This document shows positions 44,652 to 56,800 of a stretch of 64,000 bases of DNA, in pieces (position 1 is the first letter of the stretch; each line of letters starts with the position of its first letter). This DNA is from Lasiosphaeris hirsuta (lineage: Eukaryota > Ascomycota > Sordariomycetes > Sordariales > Lasiosphaeriaceae): the NCBI GenBank assembly GCA_030549175.1, contig JAUKUA010000005.1:3348001-3412000 (forward strand), read 5' to 3'. The translations under genes were made by a program, and so were the position numbers. The notes beneath the pieces were generated by a model that made no database searches, was not told the origin of the DNA, and was given only the letters and a program-made list of their open reading frames with translations.

Positions 44652-45664
44652 GTGGTTTGTGGTTGTTGATGTCAATGGGGAGCGGAAATTAGTGTAAATA
44701 GAGGCAATCGGAGCTACATTCCCCCCTGCCGCCAAGAACTGTGTGGGATGCGGCTTCTATGGACTACACTGCGGCGCTCTTGAAGGGCTGCACATTACAA
44801 CATGGATCATGTCAAGGTGCTATTATCATGAGTACCCCAGACGACCCTTGTCGGGAAGCTCGCCGTCCATAGTGCCCGGGGCTGGTTCAGCGACACTCAA
44901 CACGCAGAGAAAGAACATGCGAGAGAGGACTTGGATCGCAAGTACCTCTGGGGTGAGGGACTTAAACACCAATCCGAATTGGGAATCGTGCCTGTTGGTA
45001 TCCTATTTGTTGAACTCTCTGCCCATGCAATCAATCTGTTTCTCTAGCGGGAAGGGTGTTCGCACCAGCGCTGTCAGCCGTACGCACAAGCCGCATGCAC
45101 CAAGCCGCGAGCCACGAGCCGCAAGCCGCAAGCCAAGACCAGGCCTGGACAGCCAGATCGGAGTGGCTTCCACGTGGGGGCCGGGGCCCCTAGTGATACG
45201 GTACCTTCCCGACCTGGGGAGAGGCAATCCCACCACACATCCATGCCGAGTGGAAAACACTTGCATTTAAAATCGTTCTGCTCCGTACGGTCGCCCTGAG
45301 GAGACTACACTAGACAACGAACATTCCTTTCACGAAAATCGTTGCTTTGCGTTGCTACAGCACGGCATGCTACAAAGTCAATTCATCAAGCGGAATTACA
45401 GAGATACACCCGTCTCTCCTACCGATCCACCCAAACGCCCAAGACCCCTCCATCCTCTACACAAACTACTCTACATAAAGGCGTACAAGAGCCACCCAGC
45501 CCGATGCAATAGTACAGTACAAGCCCACAAGTCTGCAAGCTAATAACAGTCCTCTTTCCTTCCTCATCCAATAGCCCGCACAAAATAGTCCTACAATATA
45601 TTCCCACAAACCAACAGGTCATGAACCCTTCTTCCTTTCTCTTGCCTGAGAGGCCCGCCGCCCT
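44652..45664. other. Intergenic, with short repeat
   Basis: No gene recognised. Around 45090-45143 there is a cluster of 7-bp units such as GCAAGCC, CAAGCCG and CGAGCCA. Confidence 0.4.
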
Positions 45665-45808
45665 CTACTCATACTCATCCCCTCTGCGAAATTCTATCTT
45701 CATCTCCTCGTCACCCTTAAAGTCAAATTTGATTTTGACCTCGGCATCTCCACCGTCACCTCCACCGAACTGGCCTCGAAACTTCACCGTTGTGTCAACC
45801 TGAAGCCT

Positions 45809-46988
45809 CTAGCTTCTCGACAAACTGAGCAGCCCGCTAGCAGCACCTCCCTCGTTCTCATCACCCGCGCCTACAAACTGGTGCCTGCCACCGTTGCCCG
45901 CTGCGTTCCTCGGATCTACGCCAACACCTCCACCAGCATCCGCCGCTGGCTGTCGCGGGTACAACTGCGGCAACCTAGGCAATGCCTGCCCCTCACCTCC
46001 TTGTTGCTGAGGCTCATCCGGCGTCGTATCCATTTCTTCTTCAGTTTGCTCGTCGTCCTCGTCCTCCCCCTGTGCTCCCACGCTCGGCGGGGATGGTCTG
46101 CGCACCGGCGCGCCAGGAAGGGGTCGTCTCATAGGACCACTACCGCTGGGGATACTCGAAACCATCGGCCTACTCATTTCCGCGGCAAATGGCAGCACGG
46201 CACGCCCGCTCCTTGCCCCAGCATCCGTACGGGGGATTGGTCGCATCTGCAATTGGTCCAACGGAACGTCGGTTTGACCCGTTCTGACCTTGTAGTTAGC
46301 GAGGCCGAGCCGGAGACGAATGATCTCTGCTTTCTGTAGTGATGTTAGCAGTGCTACAGATGCTGAAGAAAAAGGCTAGGAGCATACCTCGCGTGCCTCT
46401 TCGCGCGAAAAACGCGGTACACGGGGCGGGGCCGCGAATGACACCGGTGTGGAGTTGACATCAGGCTCTGTCACAGTCGTAGCTTGCGACGTATCGAGCG
46501 CCGAGTTATCAAAGACTGACGACGCAGCGGGGGAAGCAGGAGCAGAGTGGTTGCTGGTGTTACCGCCAGAGAGGGTACATGATCGAGGGGACCGAGGCTG
46601 AGACGGAGCATGACGGTCAGCTTCCATACCCCCGAGACGCGAATAAATATAGCTCAAGGGGAGGGGGGCAATATCATACTTCCTGGCCTGCATCGCCATC
46701 TACCCCGAAGCGGGGTCTCTTCGCCGCTGGTTCGTCATCGGCACTTGGCGCCATGCTCACAGGTCGTTTCAGCGCCTCCGGTTCCGACACCTCCGGCTCC
46801 GGTGTTGTGTGTGATATATGGGTGCGGGGGACTGATATGCGTGGTGCAACATGGTATGCCGACTTGTTCGCCTGCTGCTGCTGCTGCTGCTGCTTGATAT
46901 TTGTTTGGTGGTGGGGGGATGGCTTGGGCGACGCGTTGGGGTCTAATGCACCTAGAACGCGTCTCTTGATGGGGGACGAGACGTCCAT
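45809..46988 (-). CDS. Whi5/Nrm1-like G1/S transcriptional repressor
   Basis: Fungal Whi5/Nrm1 proteins bind SBF/MBF transcription complexes and restrain G1/S genes. Exons 46988-46680, 46597-46388, 46333-45809; introns of 82 and 54 nt; 347 aa. It starts MDVSSPIKRRVLGALDPNA. A polyQ stretch and a likely nuclear signal (AAKRPRF) follow. The GTB/Whi5 motif is created only after splicing exon 2 to exon 3: REEAREKAEIIRLRLGLANY, then KVRTGQTDVPLDQLQMRPIP. The C-terminus is disordered and rich in Pro, Gly and acidic residues. S/T-P sites (for example SSPIK) could be CDK targets. The intron-1 acceptor (CTCAG, 46598) was chosen because it keeps frame and has a GCTGAC branch site. An alternative 3' end is possible; see findings. 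Confidence 0.82.
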
Positions 46989-48955
46989 TTCCGTTCTTCT
47001 GTTGCTGCGTCCGTCTGCGGGCGAGATGCAGTGCGGATGGGGAGGATCCAATTGGGTCCGTCCGGCTGGGTCAAACAGACACACGCGCAATGAATTTGAC
47101 TGCAGCTGATGTCGAACACCGTGTGTGGGTTGGATGTCTCAGTACTGATTGGTGTACAACGCAGCAGGGGGTCGGGATATAAAACCGAGCATGTGATGTC
47201 CCCGATGCACGCTCTGACAAACTGAAGGGACAAGCAACCGACAAAGTGAGCTGTAACGACGCGTCTGAGATATTGAGAGAAAGTGAAAAGGTCGGAGCTT
47301 GTCGAGCGTGGGATGGTGGGTAGGTGGAGTTGCTATTAGAGGAGGGGAGGAACCGGGGGGAGGGGGGCGTGACGGCGGAGTGAACGCGTCTTGGTGGTGT
47401 CAAAGTGGGTTTCAGTGGCCAAGTCGCGAACAACACCCATCTTTCAAAAACATCGCCTTGTCCACAACAGGCAAATTGTAAATACGGTCAACGTATATAT
47501 AAGTGCCCGTCCCGTATCCTGGGCACCCCAATTTCGGCGCTGCAGGGTGGTGGATTACAGGGGTCCAGCAGTGCCGCTAACGCATCGCGCATGTGAAGAT
47601 CTTGGGGCACACCCCACACACCCAAAGTCAAGCAGTTCTTGGACCAACGCTTACCGAAGTCGAAATAGACGCCAGGAACTACGGACACTTGACACTTCAC
47701 ACGATATCTACACTAGAACTGCCAACTTATTTTCGATACTTGAATAGGGACTAACTAGCCTTTTCCTTGCGTCAAACATCTTCGTTTTCCTCTTTCTCAC
47801 TGTCAAACTCTGCTAGGACCTGACAGGTCTATCCATCACCGTGAAAGAATACTATTCGACAGTGACCACGATTCCCCTCGCCCAAACCCAACAACACTCT
47901 AACCGGAACCCACACCTGGCCGTTTTTGTGAGACCACCAAGACCCGTTCCCACTAATACCTCCTTCCTTTCCCCTTCACACCTCACAGCCACGCCAGAAT
48001 CGGCGGGGCATATCCCGGGTACTCACACGGGGTTTGTGGGGGGGATACGCGATGCCATCGAGCACGTAATTGAGGTGGTACTGGGGCCTTGATCAACCGA
48101 CATCACTATAATTAATGAGATTTGTAGCTTGGAGTGTGGCGGTGACTGGAGTATATACCATGATAGCTGACTGATTTTGTTGAAACATTAACTTTCCGCA
48201 ATCAACACGGCACACACAAGACAACACATGCCGAAACATACATCAACACACACCATGGGCTCGTGTACTTGGTACAATTCGAATATACGTATTTGCCGCG
48301 AGCGAAATCGCATCCGCGCAAGGCTATATCCACTGGCGCTGGAAAGGGGAAGCAATCGATCCGCTCCTCAAAATACATGTCCGCATTTCCTTCACCCAAA
48401 GCACAAGCGTCGTTGTTATAGACCGATCCGTCAATCAGAGAACCAGAGAAATCCTGATTGATGCGTGTGTAAGAGTTACGGGTATCACCCCATGGCCATT
48501 CCCTCGATATGTCCCTCCGCCAAAACTCCGTCCCAGATACAAACACGGCCAAAGCAACCACAGCCATCTAGCATAGCAAAGAGAAGTCCCCGCCCCAGGA
48601 GCACCAAGGCTGCGGGAAACAACGAACAGTCCAATAAAATGTGAAAAGAGAAAAACTGGGTTGAGAAAAAAACCAATAAGGGCTTCCCCGATAACCCGAG
48701 AACGCCACGACCAACTGACCTTTTCCGGCTTGCCCCCCGCTATACCTGTCCGTCCGTTGGTAGTCATTAAGCCCTGCTGGAGCGCCATTGCCTCCGGCCG
48801 GGCCCCGTCCATATGCCTTCGTATTCCATCGTGTCGCCGAGGTAAACGCCTCCAAGAAACTTCCAGGAAATTGCACACCGCCGTTAGTTGTTCAAAACAA
48901 ACCAAAAGACTAACCACTCCTCACTCTCTTCCTACCATCCATCCCTTTGGCCTCT
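46989..48955. other. Intergenic between Whi5-like gene and MED15
   Basis: Whi5-like upstream region and MED15 3' region, both genes on minus. One open frame on minus (48567-48202, 121 codons, eight or more Cys) is noted in findings, but I do not call it a gene. Confidence 0.4.
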
Positions 48956-51900
48956 TTAGATTGTATCCATCGAGTATAGTGACGAGTCGAAATGGAACGG
49001 CTTGGAAAAGTCGTTTGACATGTCATCCAGGCTGCCAAATGGCATCGACTCGGCCCCCATAAACTCGCTCTCCAATGACTCAAACCCGTCTACGCTGATG
49101 TTGTTCATATCCAAGAGGACGTCCGTGTCCATATTCTGCCAGCTTAAGTCGATGTCCAGTAGCATTCCCTCCGAAATGTCGCTGTTGGGTTCCGACGCTC
49201 CGCTATCTTTGCTCGATTCCGGCGTGTCGTTTGGCGTTGAAGATCGATAAGCGTTAAAGTCAGTCAACATGTTTCCAGCAGCCGAGTCCAGAGGAGCGAA
49301 GCCGGCAAACAGGCTCTGCGGGTCAATTGTGTTGGCCCACGGATCCTCCAACATGCCCATTTGCTGAGAAGTTTCGAATTCTGGCTTGGCGACTGGCAGC
49401 TTACTGTCCCCGAGTCGCGGCGTGTTCTCGCTCTTGATATTTCTGCCCGGTGTGGCTGTGTTCTCCGACTTGCCACCTGCGGTGCTGCCATGCCGTCTCA
49501 TGGATGCGTCTCGAGACATGGGAGTTGCCGTAGACTCTGCCTTGGTCATTGGTGTCTGGCCTTGCTTTGACAGGCTGGAGCCCATGGCCGGGGCCGAGGG
49601 ATTCCCGGCTTCCTGCCCGCCGACCTTGGGAGTTGATTTCGGGTTGCCATCGCTGTCCAGACCCAAGGCAATTGCCAAATTCTCGTGCACAAACCTCATG
49701 GGATCCTCATTAGGTTTGATGTGCTCTTCCATATTGTGAGCGTCACGAGCCTCCTCCGTGGGGAAACCCGTCGTGTGCGAATCACAGTTGGGATCTGGAC
49801 ACGTGAACATCTTGGGCTGTGGCTTGACTGGCTCCGGGGCCGACTGTCTCTGAAGCTCGGGGGATGTGACCTTGGTATGAGGCGAGGCGCCGACTTGTGG
49901 AAGTGAAGGAGACGAAGTTTGCGGCTGTCCGGTCTTGACCTTCTTCCGGGCAGGTGGGGGATTCAACGTTTGCTGCGTGACTGTGGGTTTGTTGAAATAT
50001 GTTGGCTCGCCTGTCGGCGACTTTTGTGCCCCGAATGGGAAGGGTGGCTGCGAGGTCGTAGGTGCAGCAGGAGCTTGCCCGGCCCTACCACCGGGGCGGT
50101 TCTGCACCTGCTTGAGGGCCTGCGTCTGCTTCTCAAGGGTCGCTATATTCGCTTGTGGAGCTAGCTGCTGAGCGGATTGCTGATTCGTCGATTCTGATCC
50201 AGAAGGGGGCGCTGGCGGTCGAGCCGCCGCCGAAACAGCCTGTTGCATATCTCTCATAAATCCCGACATTAAGATGCTGAACTGGTCCACTTCGTCCTTT
50301 GTGATGGTCAAAGTGTCTCGAAGCAAGGTACAAGCCTCTCTGTCGACAAACTGCCCAATAACCTTCAGGCGCTATTTTCCTGTCAGCATACCAACAAAAC
50401 AAGCTTGAGCTTCTTTGAAAGGGAAGAAATACCCATTTGAGGAACTGTCTGGCTTTTGTATCGTCCTTGGAGATATGATACCACTTCGCGAGATGGGTCG
50501 TCATGTTTTTCATACCGGGTATCATATTCTTGAGCCTTTGCCGTGTCAGATTCATGTCCTCCTGTGACATGGTAACAGTCTCCCACTGTTCTGGATGAGC
50601 AAGTTGACCCTCTTCTTGTCCTAGCCTTTGAAGCCACAGAAGTTCTTCTGGGGTAGCTTGGAGAACTTGGCTTGACGTGCCGCGAGGGAATTGGGCTTGG
50701 CGGTTTCTCATAAACACTTCGTACTGCTTCTTTTGCTCGGGTGTCAAGTTAGCTATCTGCTCCGGCTTCAGCGGCGGTTGAGGCTGGCGACGACCATCAG
50801 GCTGAGAAAGCGGTCGTTGCCCGGCATTGGCAGCTTGGGCAGGAACGTCAGCCACATCATCAGAGTTCGGTCGCTTCAAGTTCTTTTGCGCTGTGGCAGG
50901 TGATGGGTTGGGAGGAGCGGTCCGGGCTGGTTGGGGCACACGAGCGTTCTTGAGTGTCGCGGAGCTTGGTGCTGGAGTGTCTGGCTCTGTCTTCAGTAGA
51001 GCGGCATGGCGTGCGTTTGACTGGACCGAAATCGCTGGTTGAGGTGTCGGGCCCGTAGGGACCTGAGCCGGTGGTTTATGATCTGTAGAACCACCGGGGA
51101 TGCTGCTCTGAGTTTGCTGGTTCTGCGCGTCTTGCCAATACTTTTGTGCGAAGGTGTTTTTCTTTATACTGATGATGATACTGGCGAGCTGCTCGTCTGT
51201 CATGTTCCTAAACCTCGCGTTCTTCCGAAAGTTTTCCAGCTCCTGAGGTGAGACATTAACAACCTGAGGTGGGAAAGAAACTCCGGGAGGTAGTGGAGGG
51301 GCCTTCTGCTGTTGAGCACCAGGTATATTTGAGGTCGGCGGGCCCCCAGCCATTGGCATTTGCTTGTTCCCGGCTGCTTGCGCTTGAGTTTGTGCTTGGG
51401 CTTGAGCCGCCTGGACCTGGTTCTGCTGGGCCTGGATCTGAGCTTGAGCTTGAGCCTGAGCCGCCTGAGCTTGAGCCTGAGCTTGAGCCTGAGCCTGAGC
51501 CTGGGCCTGAGCCTGAGCCTGGGCCTGAGCCTGAGCCTGGGCTTGGGCCTGGGCCTGGGCCTGAGCCTGGGCCTGGGCCTGAGCTTGAGCCTGGTTGTGC
51601 TGGGCCTGGCCTTGAGTTTGTACCAGTGCCGCTTGATTCTTGCTGTTCTTGTCATATAATTGTCTGAACTGTGCAACCTGTAAGTTCAGCAATTGCTGCT
51701 GCATGGTGGGCGGTATTTGGCTGCCAGGTTGCTGCATGAAATTCTTTAGCTGGCCCCATTTTCTTGTTTCCTGTGGTATGCCACTGCGCAGCTGGACGAG
51801 GATAGCTTGTGGCACGTCCATACTATCCATCATGGCCCGGGTTTGGGGTTGCTGCAGCAATTGTTGCATCCGATTATGTTGCTGCTGCTGTTGTTGCTGC

Positions 51901-53176
51901 ATCGTGCTTGACGGGTTTGAGGGCGGGATCGCGCCGCCGGGCTGCTGAAGATTCCCGCCCATGGTAAACTGGCCCGCGCTGTTCATCGGCCCGGGCTGGT
52001 TTTGCCCAGACATGCCAATCATACCGGACATCTGGGCCTGTTTCGGGGCGCCTTGGAGTCCCCTATTCATCGGGTTATTGCGCACTGACTGCTGCCACTT
52101 CGCCATCACTTCCTGGATCTTAGCCTCTGGCAAACTAGTGAGGGTTGCGCGGGCGTCGGCACTCATACTAGCCAACATCTGATCCATAATCGGGTTGTTC
52201 ATATTCATGCCCCCCTGCATCGACGTTGGCCTCGCGTTGGCCTGATGGCTGAAATTGGGATTGAGATTCACGCCAAGCTGTTGAGGATTGTGGGCCCCTG
52301 GCTGACCACCAGATTGGCCCATCGGAACAGGTAGCTGTCGCATTGGCGCCGTGAGGGTGTTCATCGCCGGACTCTGGGAATTCGGAGGAGGTCCGGCAAG
52401 CCCTCCAGGCTGACCTTGCATGGATCGCGCTGCATGCGCCGCTCTTGCCTGAGCCTGCATTTGAGCGGCCATCTGATCCATCTTGGCCGGTTGCATGAAC
52501 TGTTGCTGCATTTGAGGTGGTCGTGCCCCTTGGCCTGGCCCTTGCTGGCCATTTGGCGGTGCCTGTACCGAGAGTCCATTCATCGGCCCTGGTGTCGCGT
52601 TTCGACCGGGAGGGGGGTTACCCGGTACCACCATCTGTCCGGCTTGCTGGGCCATGAGCCCCATCTGTTGCTCGTTGCGGATCGTGTCTATGGTCGGGGT
52701 AAATAGCTGGGCGTCAGCAACGCCTGGTTGAGGGCCAAGGCTGTTTATCAAGGCCTGGTTCATTTGACCCTGGTGTTGTGCCTGTTGGAGAGCATTCGTT
52801 TGTAGGCCTTGTTGACGTGCTTGCATCATCCTGTTTTGCATGCCTCGTTGGAAGCTGAAGAAGGCCTGGTTCTGGAAATACAGCAAGGCAGGATCTCGAT
52901 TCCCTGCCTGGAATTCCCCTAGCTGCACTGGCGTCATCTTTGACTGCACCATGTTCCGAATCTGGAGTTTCTGGTTGTCGGGAGTCTGCTGGTAGAGCTT
53001 GGTCGCTGCATCCATCACTCTCGCCTTATCCTGCGGGCTTAGCTGGCTAATATCCGCGGGAAATCCCTGCGGTCGCTGTTGTCCCATATTGGGGGGCTGG
53101 AACTGGCGCTGTTCTGGACGATTTTGGAGCATACCGGGATTGCCCATGCCCATGCCCATTCCCATGGGGTGTTGTG

Positions 53177-53214
<38 letters not shown>

Positions 53215-53894
53215 GAGATCTGCGAAACCTGCATCGGATGCTGAAGATGTTGGAACCCATGCTGGCCCTGCTGGCCCTGCTGGCCCACCCTGGCTGCCAC
53301 CATCTGGTTCATCATCATTTGTTGTTGCTGTTGCTGTTGCTGCTGTTGAGCCTGGAGCTGAGCCTGGCGAGCAGCGTCCTGGTTGAGCTGATTTTGGAGG
53401 CCCGGCGCGTTGGCCTCTCGTCGTTTCACCATTTCGTGAATCTTCGCTGCCATTTCCCGCTCGTACGCTTGCTAAGTCACGCCCGGTTAGTACATCATTG
53501 GGTACGAGGTGCCGGCGGACACTTACCCTGTCTGCGGACTGGAGGAAGTTCTTCTTTTCTATATCCATGCCATACGAGGCGGCCTTTTGCCAATCGGCAG
53601 TAGGAAGGGCGAGGATTGTGTTAGAGATACTGAAAGGAAAGTTAGGATATAAGCTTTGGTTTGGTTGAGGGGTGGCTCTGCCAGCACAAAGGATTCCCGA
53701 AGCCTATTAAAGTGGGGGTCTCACAGATTAAGCGTCTTTCCCAGTCGCTCTTGAACTGACAGACTAGCCTGCCACCCGTTTTGCGGGGCGGATGAAGAGG
53801 TGTTTGCGAGGCTTGCATAAACCATTGCTTGCAGTTGCCTCTGCTGCTGGAGCATTATCTGGCCATTCCCGGCCATCGGCATATTGGCGGCCAT
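48956..53894 (-). CDS. MED15: Mediator complex subunit 15 (Med15/Gal11), KIX domain
   Basis: Tail-module Mediator subunit contacted by gene-specific activators. Exons 53894-53725, 53629-53527, 53471-50433, 50371-48956; introns of 95, 55 and 61 nt; 1575 aa. The KIX domain (about residues 40-110) is assembled from three exons: [38 protein letters not shown], then [20 protein letters not shown]. The long middle is Gln-, Met- and Pro-rich with polyQ runs and an Ala-Gln dipeptide tract (about 51400-51610). A conserved segment ([20 protein letters not shown]) spans the last intron. The C-terminal part has a C2H2-like element (C1295, C1300, H1316, H1321) in [13 protein letters not shown] and an acidic tail. 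Several long open frames on the plus strand over the repeats are shadows. Confidence 0.9.
51400..51610 (-). repeat. Ala-Gln coding hexanucleotide repeat in MED15
   Basis: An imperfect GCCCAG/GCTCAG hexanucleotide repeat encodes more than twenty Ala-Gln dipeptides. Units vary mainly at synonymous positions. Length variation between strains is likely for such a tract. Confidence 0.85.
53174..53213 (-). repeat. PolyQ (CAG) tract in MED15
   Basis: A near-perfect CAG/CAA run encodes about twelve consecutive Gln in the N-terminal third of Med15; a second run occurs near 53320-53345. Confidence 0.85.
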
Positions 53895-56800
53895 CGCCGC
53901 GAAACGATGATGCAGTCAATCCTCGGGGTACCGGCGCTATCGCAACACGTGGAGACGGTGAGTTATCCGGCGGGATGCTGAAAGGTGGGCGGGATAACCG
54001 CGTTGAGGGGTCCGATGCAGACGGGCGGTCGAGCCAAGCGTAGCACAGCGCATGCGACGACCAAGGAGAAGTATCAGTTATTTCCTGGCTCTGAGCTGAG
54101 GCAAGGAGCCGTTAACTGGCTGCAAGTTGCCTTAGCGTAACCCAAAAGCGTCCATATAAGAGCGTTCGCTGGTGCAACCGAGAGTCGCTATTGGCAGGCT
54201 GCGGATGGCAAGAGTCGCACCTCGGGCGTCGGATGGGCTTGTTGGGCGTGGTAGATGCTAGAGGGCTGGTTGAGCACAAGTTAGCGATTCGCGCTCGCTT
54301 TGGGACCCGCGCACGACGATAAGAGGGTATGATATGTCTGCACCGCTGCGGTATGCGTCCCCCGACGACGAAGCCTTTGAGGGCGGTCTCCGAGGTCAAG
54401 AGCAAAAGACACCAAGACACAGCAGATACAGAGACAGAGGTCAGAGGGGGGGAGAGGCTGCGGTTTGGAGAAGAGAATTTACCCTGCCGCGTCGCCAGTC
54501 GGGCGGATGCCGACCACCACGGGTTGAAGGCCTCGTGGTAAGTCCCTCGGGAGATGCAATACAGTACCGGGCGAGAATGGTTACAAGTATCTCGAGCGCT
54601 GCTGGGAGGAGATCTCGTCAGACGTCGATGGGAGAGAGCGGCGATGTTGGGCTTGAGCGTAGGAAGTCGCTGAATAACGGCGTCTTTCTATCTGTATGGC
54701 AGAAGGCGATTGCCGAAACGGCGCGCTGGGGTTTTGGGTTTAAGTCGTCGCTTGGGCTGTAGCCGTCGTCCTACGTGTGTCTCGCGAACCTTGTTCGCCG
54801 GCGGGGTTGGAGGTTGGAGGTTGGGCGGTGGGTGCGAAGGGCGGTGGTAACGAGCGCAGTCGTTGTATCGAGGGCGGCGGAAGGTCGGCCAAGAAGGGTG
54901 TACCGTGTAGCAGGAAGAAGACCCGGCTCTGGTGCAGCACAACAGAAATGAATTGCAGTAAAAGGAGGGAAAGAGGGCTAGCAGATGCCAATCTTGGTAA
55001 AAATGGCGTGCAGCACCAGATGCGACAATATAGAGAGGGCGTGAATACCTATGCGAACAATAGGCCGTGGACACCTAGGGGGGGGATGAGGTGGAAAACC
55101 AAGGCGTGGGCGTGTGAGAAGGGAGAGAGGCGGTGGTGTGCCCAGGGAAGAGATGGGAAGGGGAGAAAAGAACCTAGAAGGCGATGGTGGATGCCGGTCG
55201 ACAGCCAGTGTCAGACGGCTCTGGTCTCGAGGCGGAACCCAGTGACTGCAAGTGCCAAGTGCAGCGAGTACCTAGGGGTACTGCCTGGTACCCGAGGTAC
55301 CGCTGCCCGCTGCCCACCGCTTGCAACTGTTGCGGCTAGCGCTAAGCAGGGCGGCAAAAAAGCCTGAGGGCCCAAGGTGGGCAGAAAGGTACCTCCCCTG
55401 CCCTGCCTTACCTCCATTTGCCTGGTGCCCGCGCGCACTTGGTTGCGCAGGGACTTGTCGCGCGAGCGCGAGCACGCAGACAGCCCAAGGTGAGAGACAG
55501 GAAGCGCCCAAACTACAGGGACACGCCGAGAAACTGAATTGAGCTGCGGTGGGCTTCTTCGGGATCATGTGTGAGCGCACGCGAACTGGGTGGACAAGTG
55601 CAGCCACATCCCGATTCCAAAAGTCGTCATCGTGGCGGGCCCAGCCTGTCCCAAAGCCCACCTGCAGACGAGAACCCAGGAGCCCAGCAGACAGCAGACA
55701 GCAGACAGCAGAGCGAGAGCATGGCATGAGCGCCCTGGGCCCTGAGCCCTACCCTACCCTTCGGCCGAGCTAGGGGAACCTATCTTGTCCCCTCACCGTC
55801 AACCAACCTAGGTCCTGCGCGACACGAACGGGCAGGATGAACTACTTGAACTGGGACGACGGGCACGCGAGGGCAGATGATTGCCGCATCGCTGCGCACT
55901 TGCTACAATTGCAAATTGCACCAGAAAAGTAGACAAGCCTAGCCTACCCAACTCATGCTGTTATGGCAACCACACGCTGAAAACGAGATGCGCCCGCCTC
56001 TTCTCGATGATCAACTCAAATCCTCTGCTGCCCGACAGCAATTGAGGTTGGGGAGGTGAGGGAGGGTCCGGGACGTGCCCCCCCCTGGTCAGTCGTGGCT
56101 TCAAAGGGACTCCCAAAGGGACTAAACGACCAGGGGTCCAGGCAAGGTGGGAGATGGAGGTCTGGAGGTCTGAAAGACGATGGCGACGTCTCTCAACTAC
56201 CTCGGCCGCCGGCTACGGTAGCGATACTAGGTCATAACGCGTCTTCTAAAGCGTCCTTCTCCAGCCCAGCACGATCCAATTCCGCCAGAAAAGCGTAGAA
56301 AAGTGTCGTTGCGCGCTGAAGCAGTGCAGGCGGTGATATTGCCTTGGACCCTCGCCCAGTGGGGAGGGCGGGTGCCTCGACCCACTTTGTCCGGGTGGTG
56401 GGATAAGAGGGGCACAGAGGTGGTACCGTGTCAGTACTGTGCGGTACATCAGGTACCAACGGGGGCGAAAGGCAGGTGCGAGGTGCGACAGGCTGGCAGG
56501 CAGCCCGCGAAGCAAGTGCAAAGTGCAGAGTGCGCAGAGATGTGCCAGAGATGTGGGAGCAGGTCTGTCGTCTGTCTCCTCCGTTCCCTCGCGGTCTTGT
56601 ATGTCCCTGACGGTGACATTGCCGGTTCACCTCGACTGTCACGGTATTCTAGACTTGAAATTCGAGAAGAATGAAAGACGATGGGGATAATCAAAAGATT
56701 GCTGAATTCCCCGGAATAGCTCGGCGACGAAGCATGCATATACAAGTATACATACTTTTCACAAACGCCCACCCCCACCACAGCAGCGGCGCTCGTTGAT

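Noticed and set aside
51269..51667. Plus-strand Glu-Pro and Leu-Ser repeat frames over MED15
   Set aside because: Antisense shadows of the Ala-Gln hexanucleotide repeat; the minus frame continues into conserved Med15 segments.
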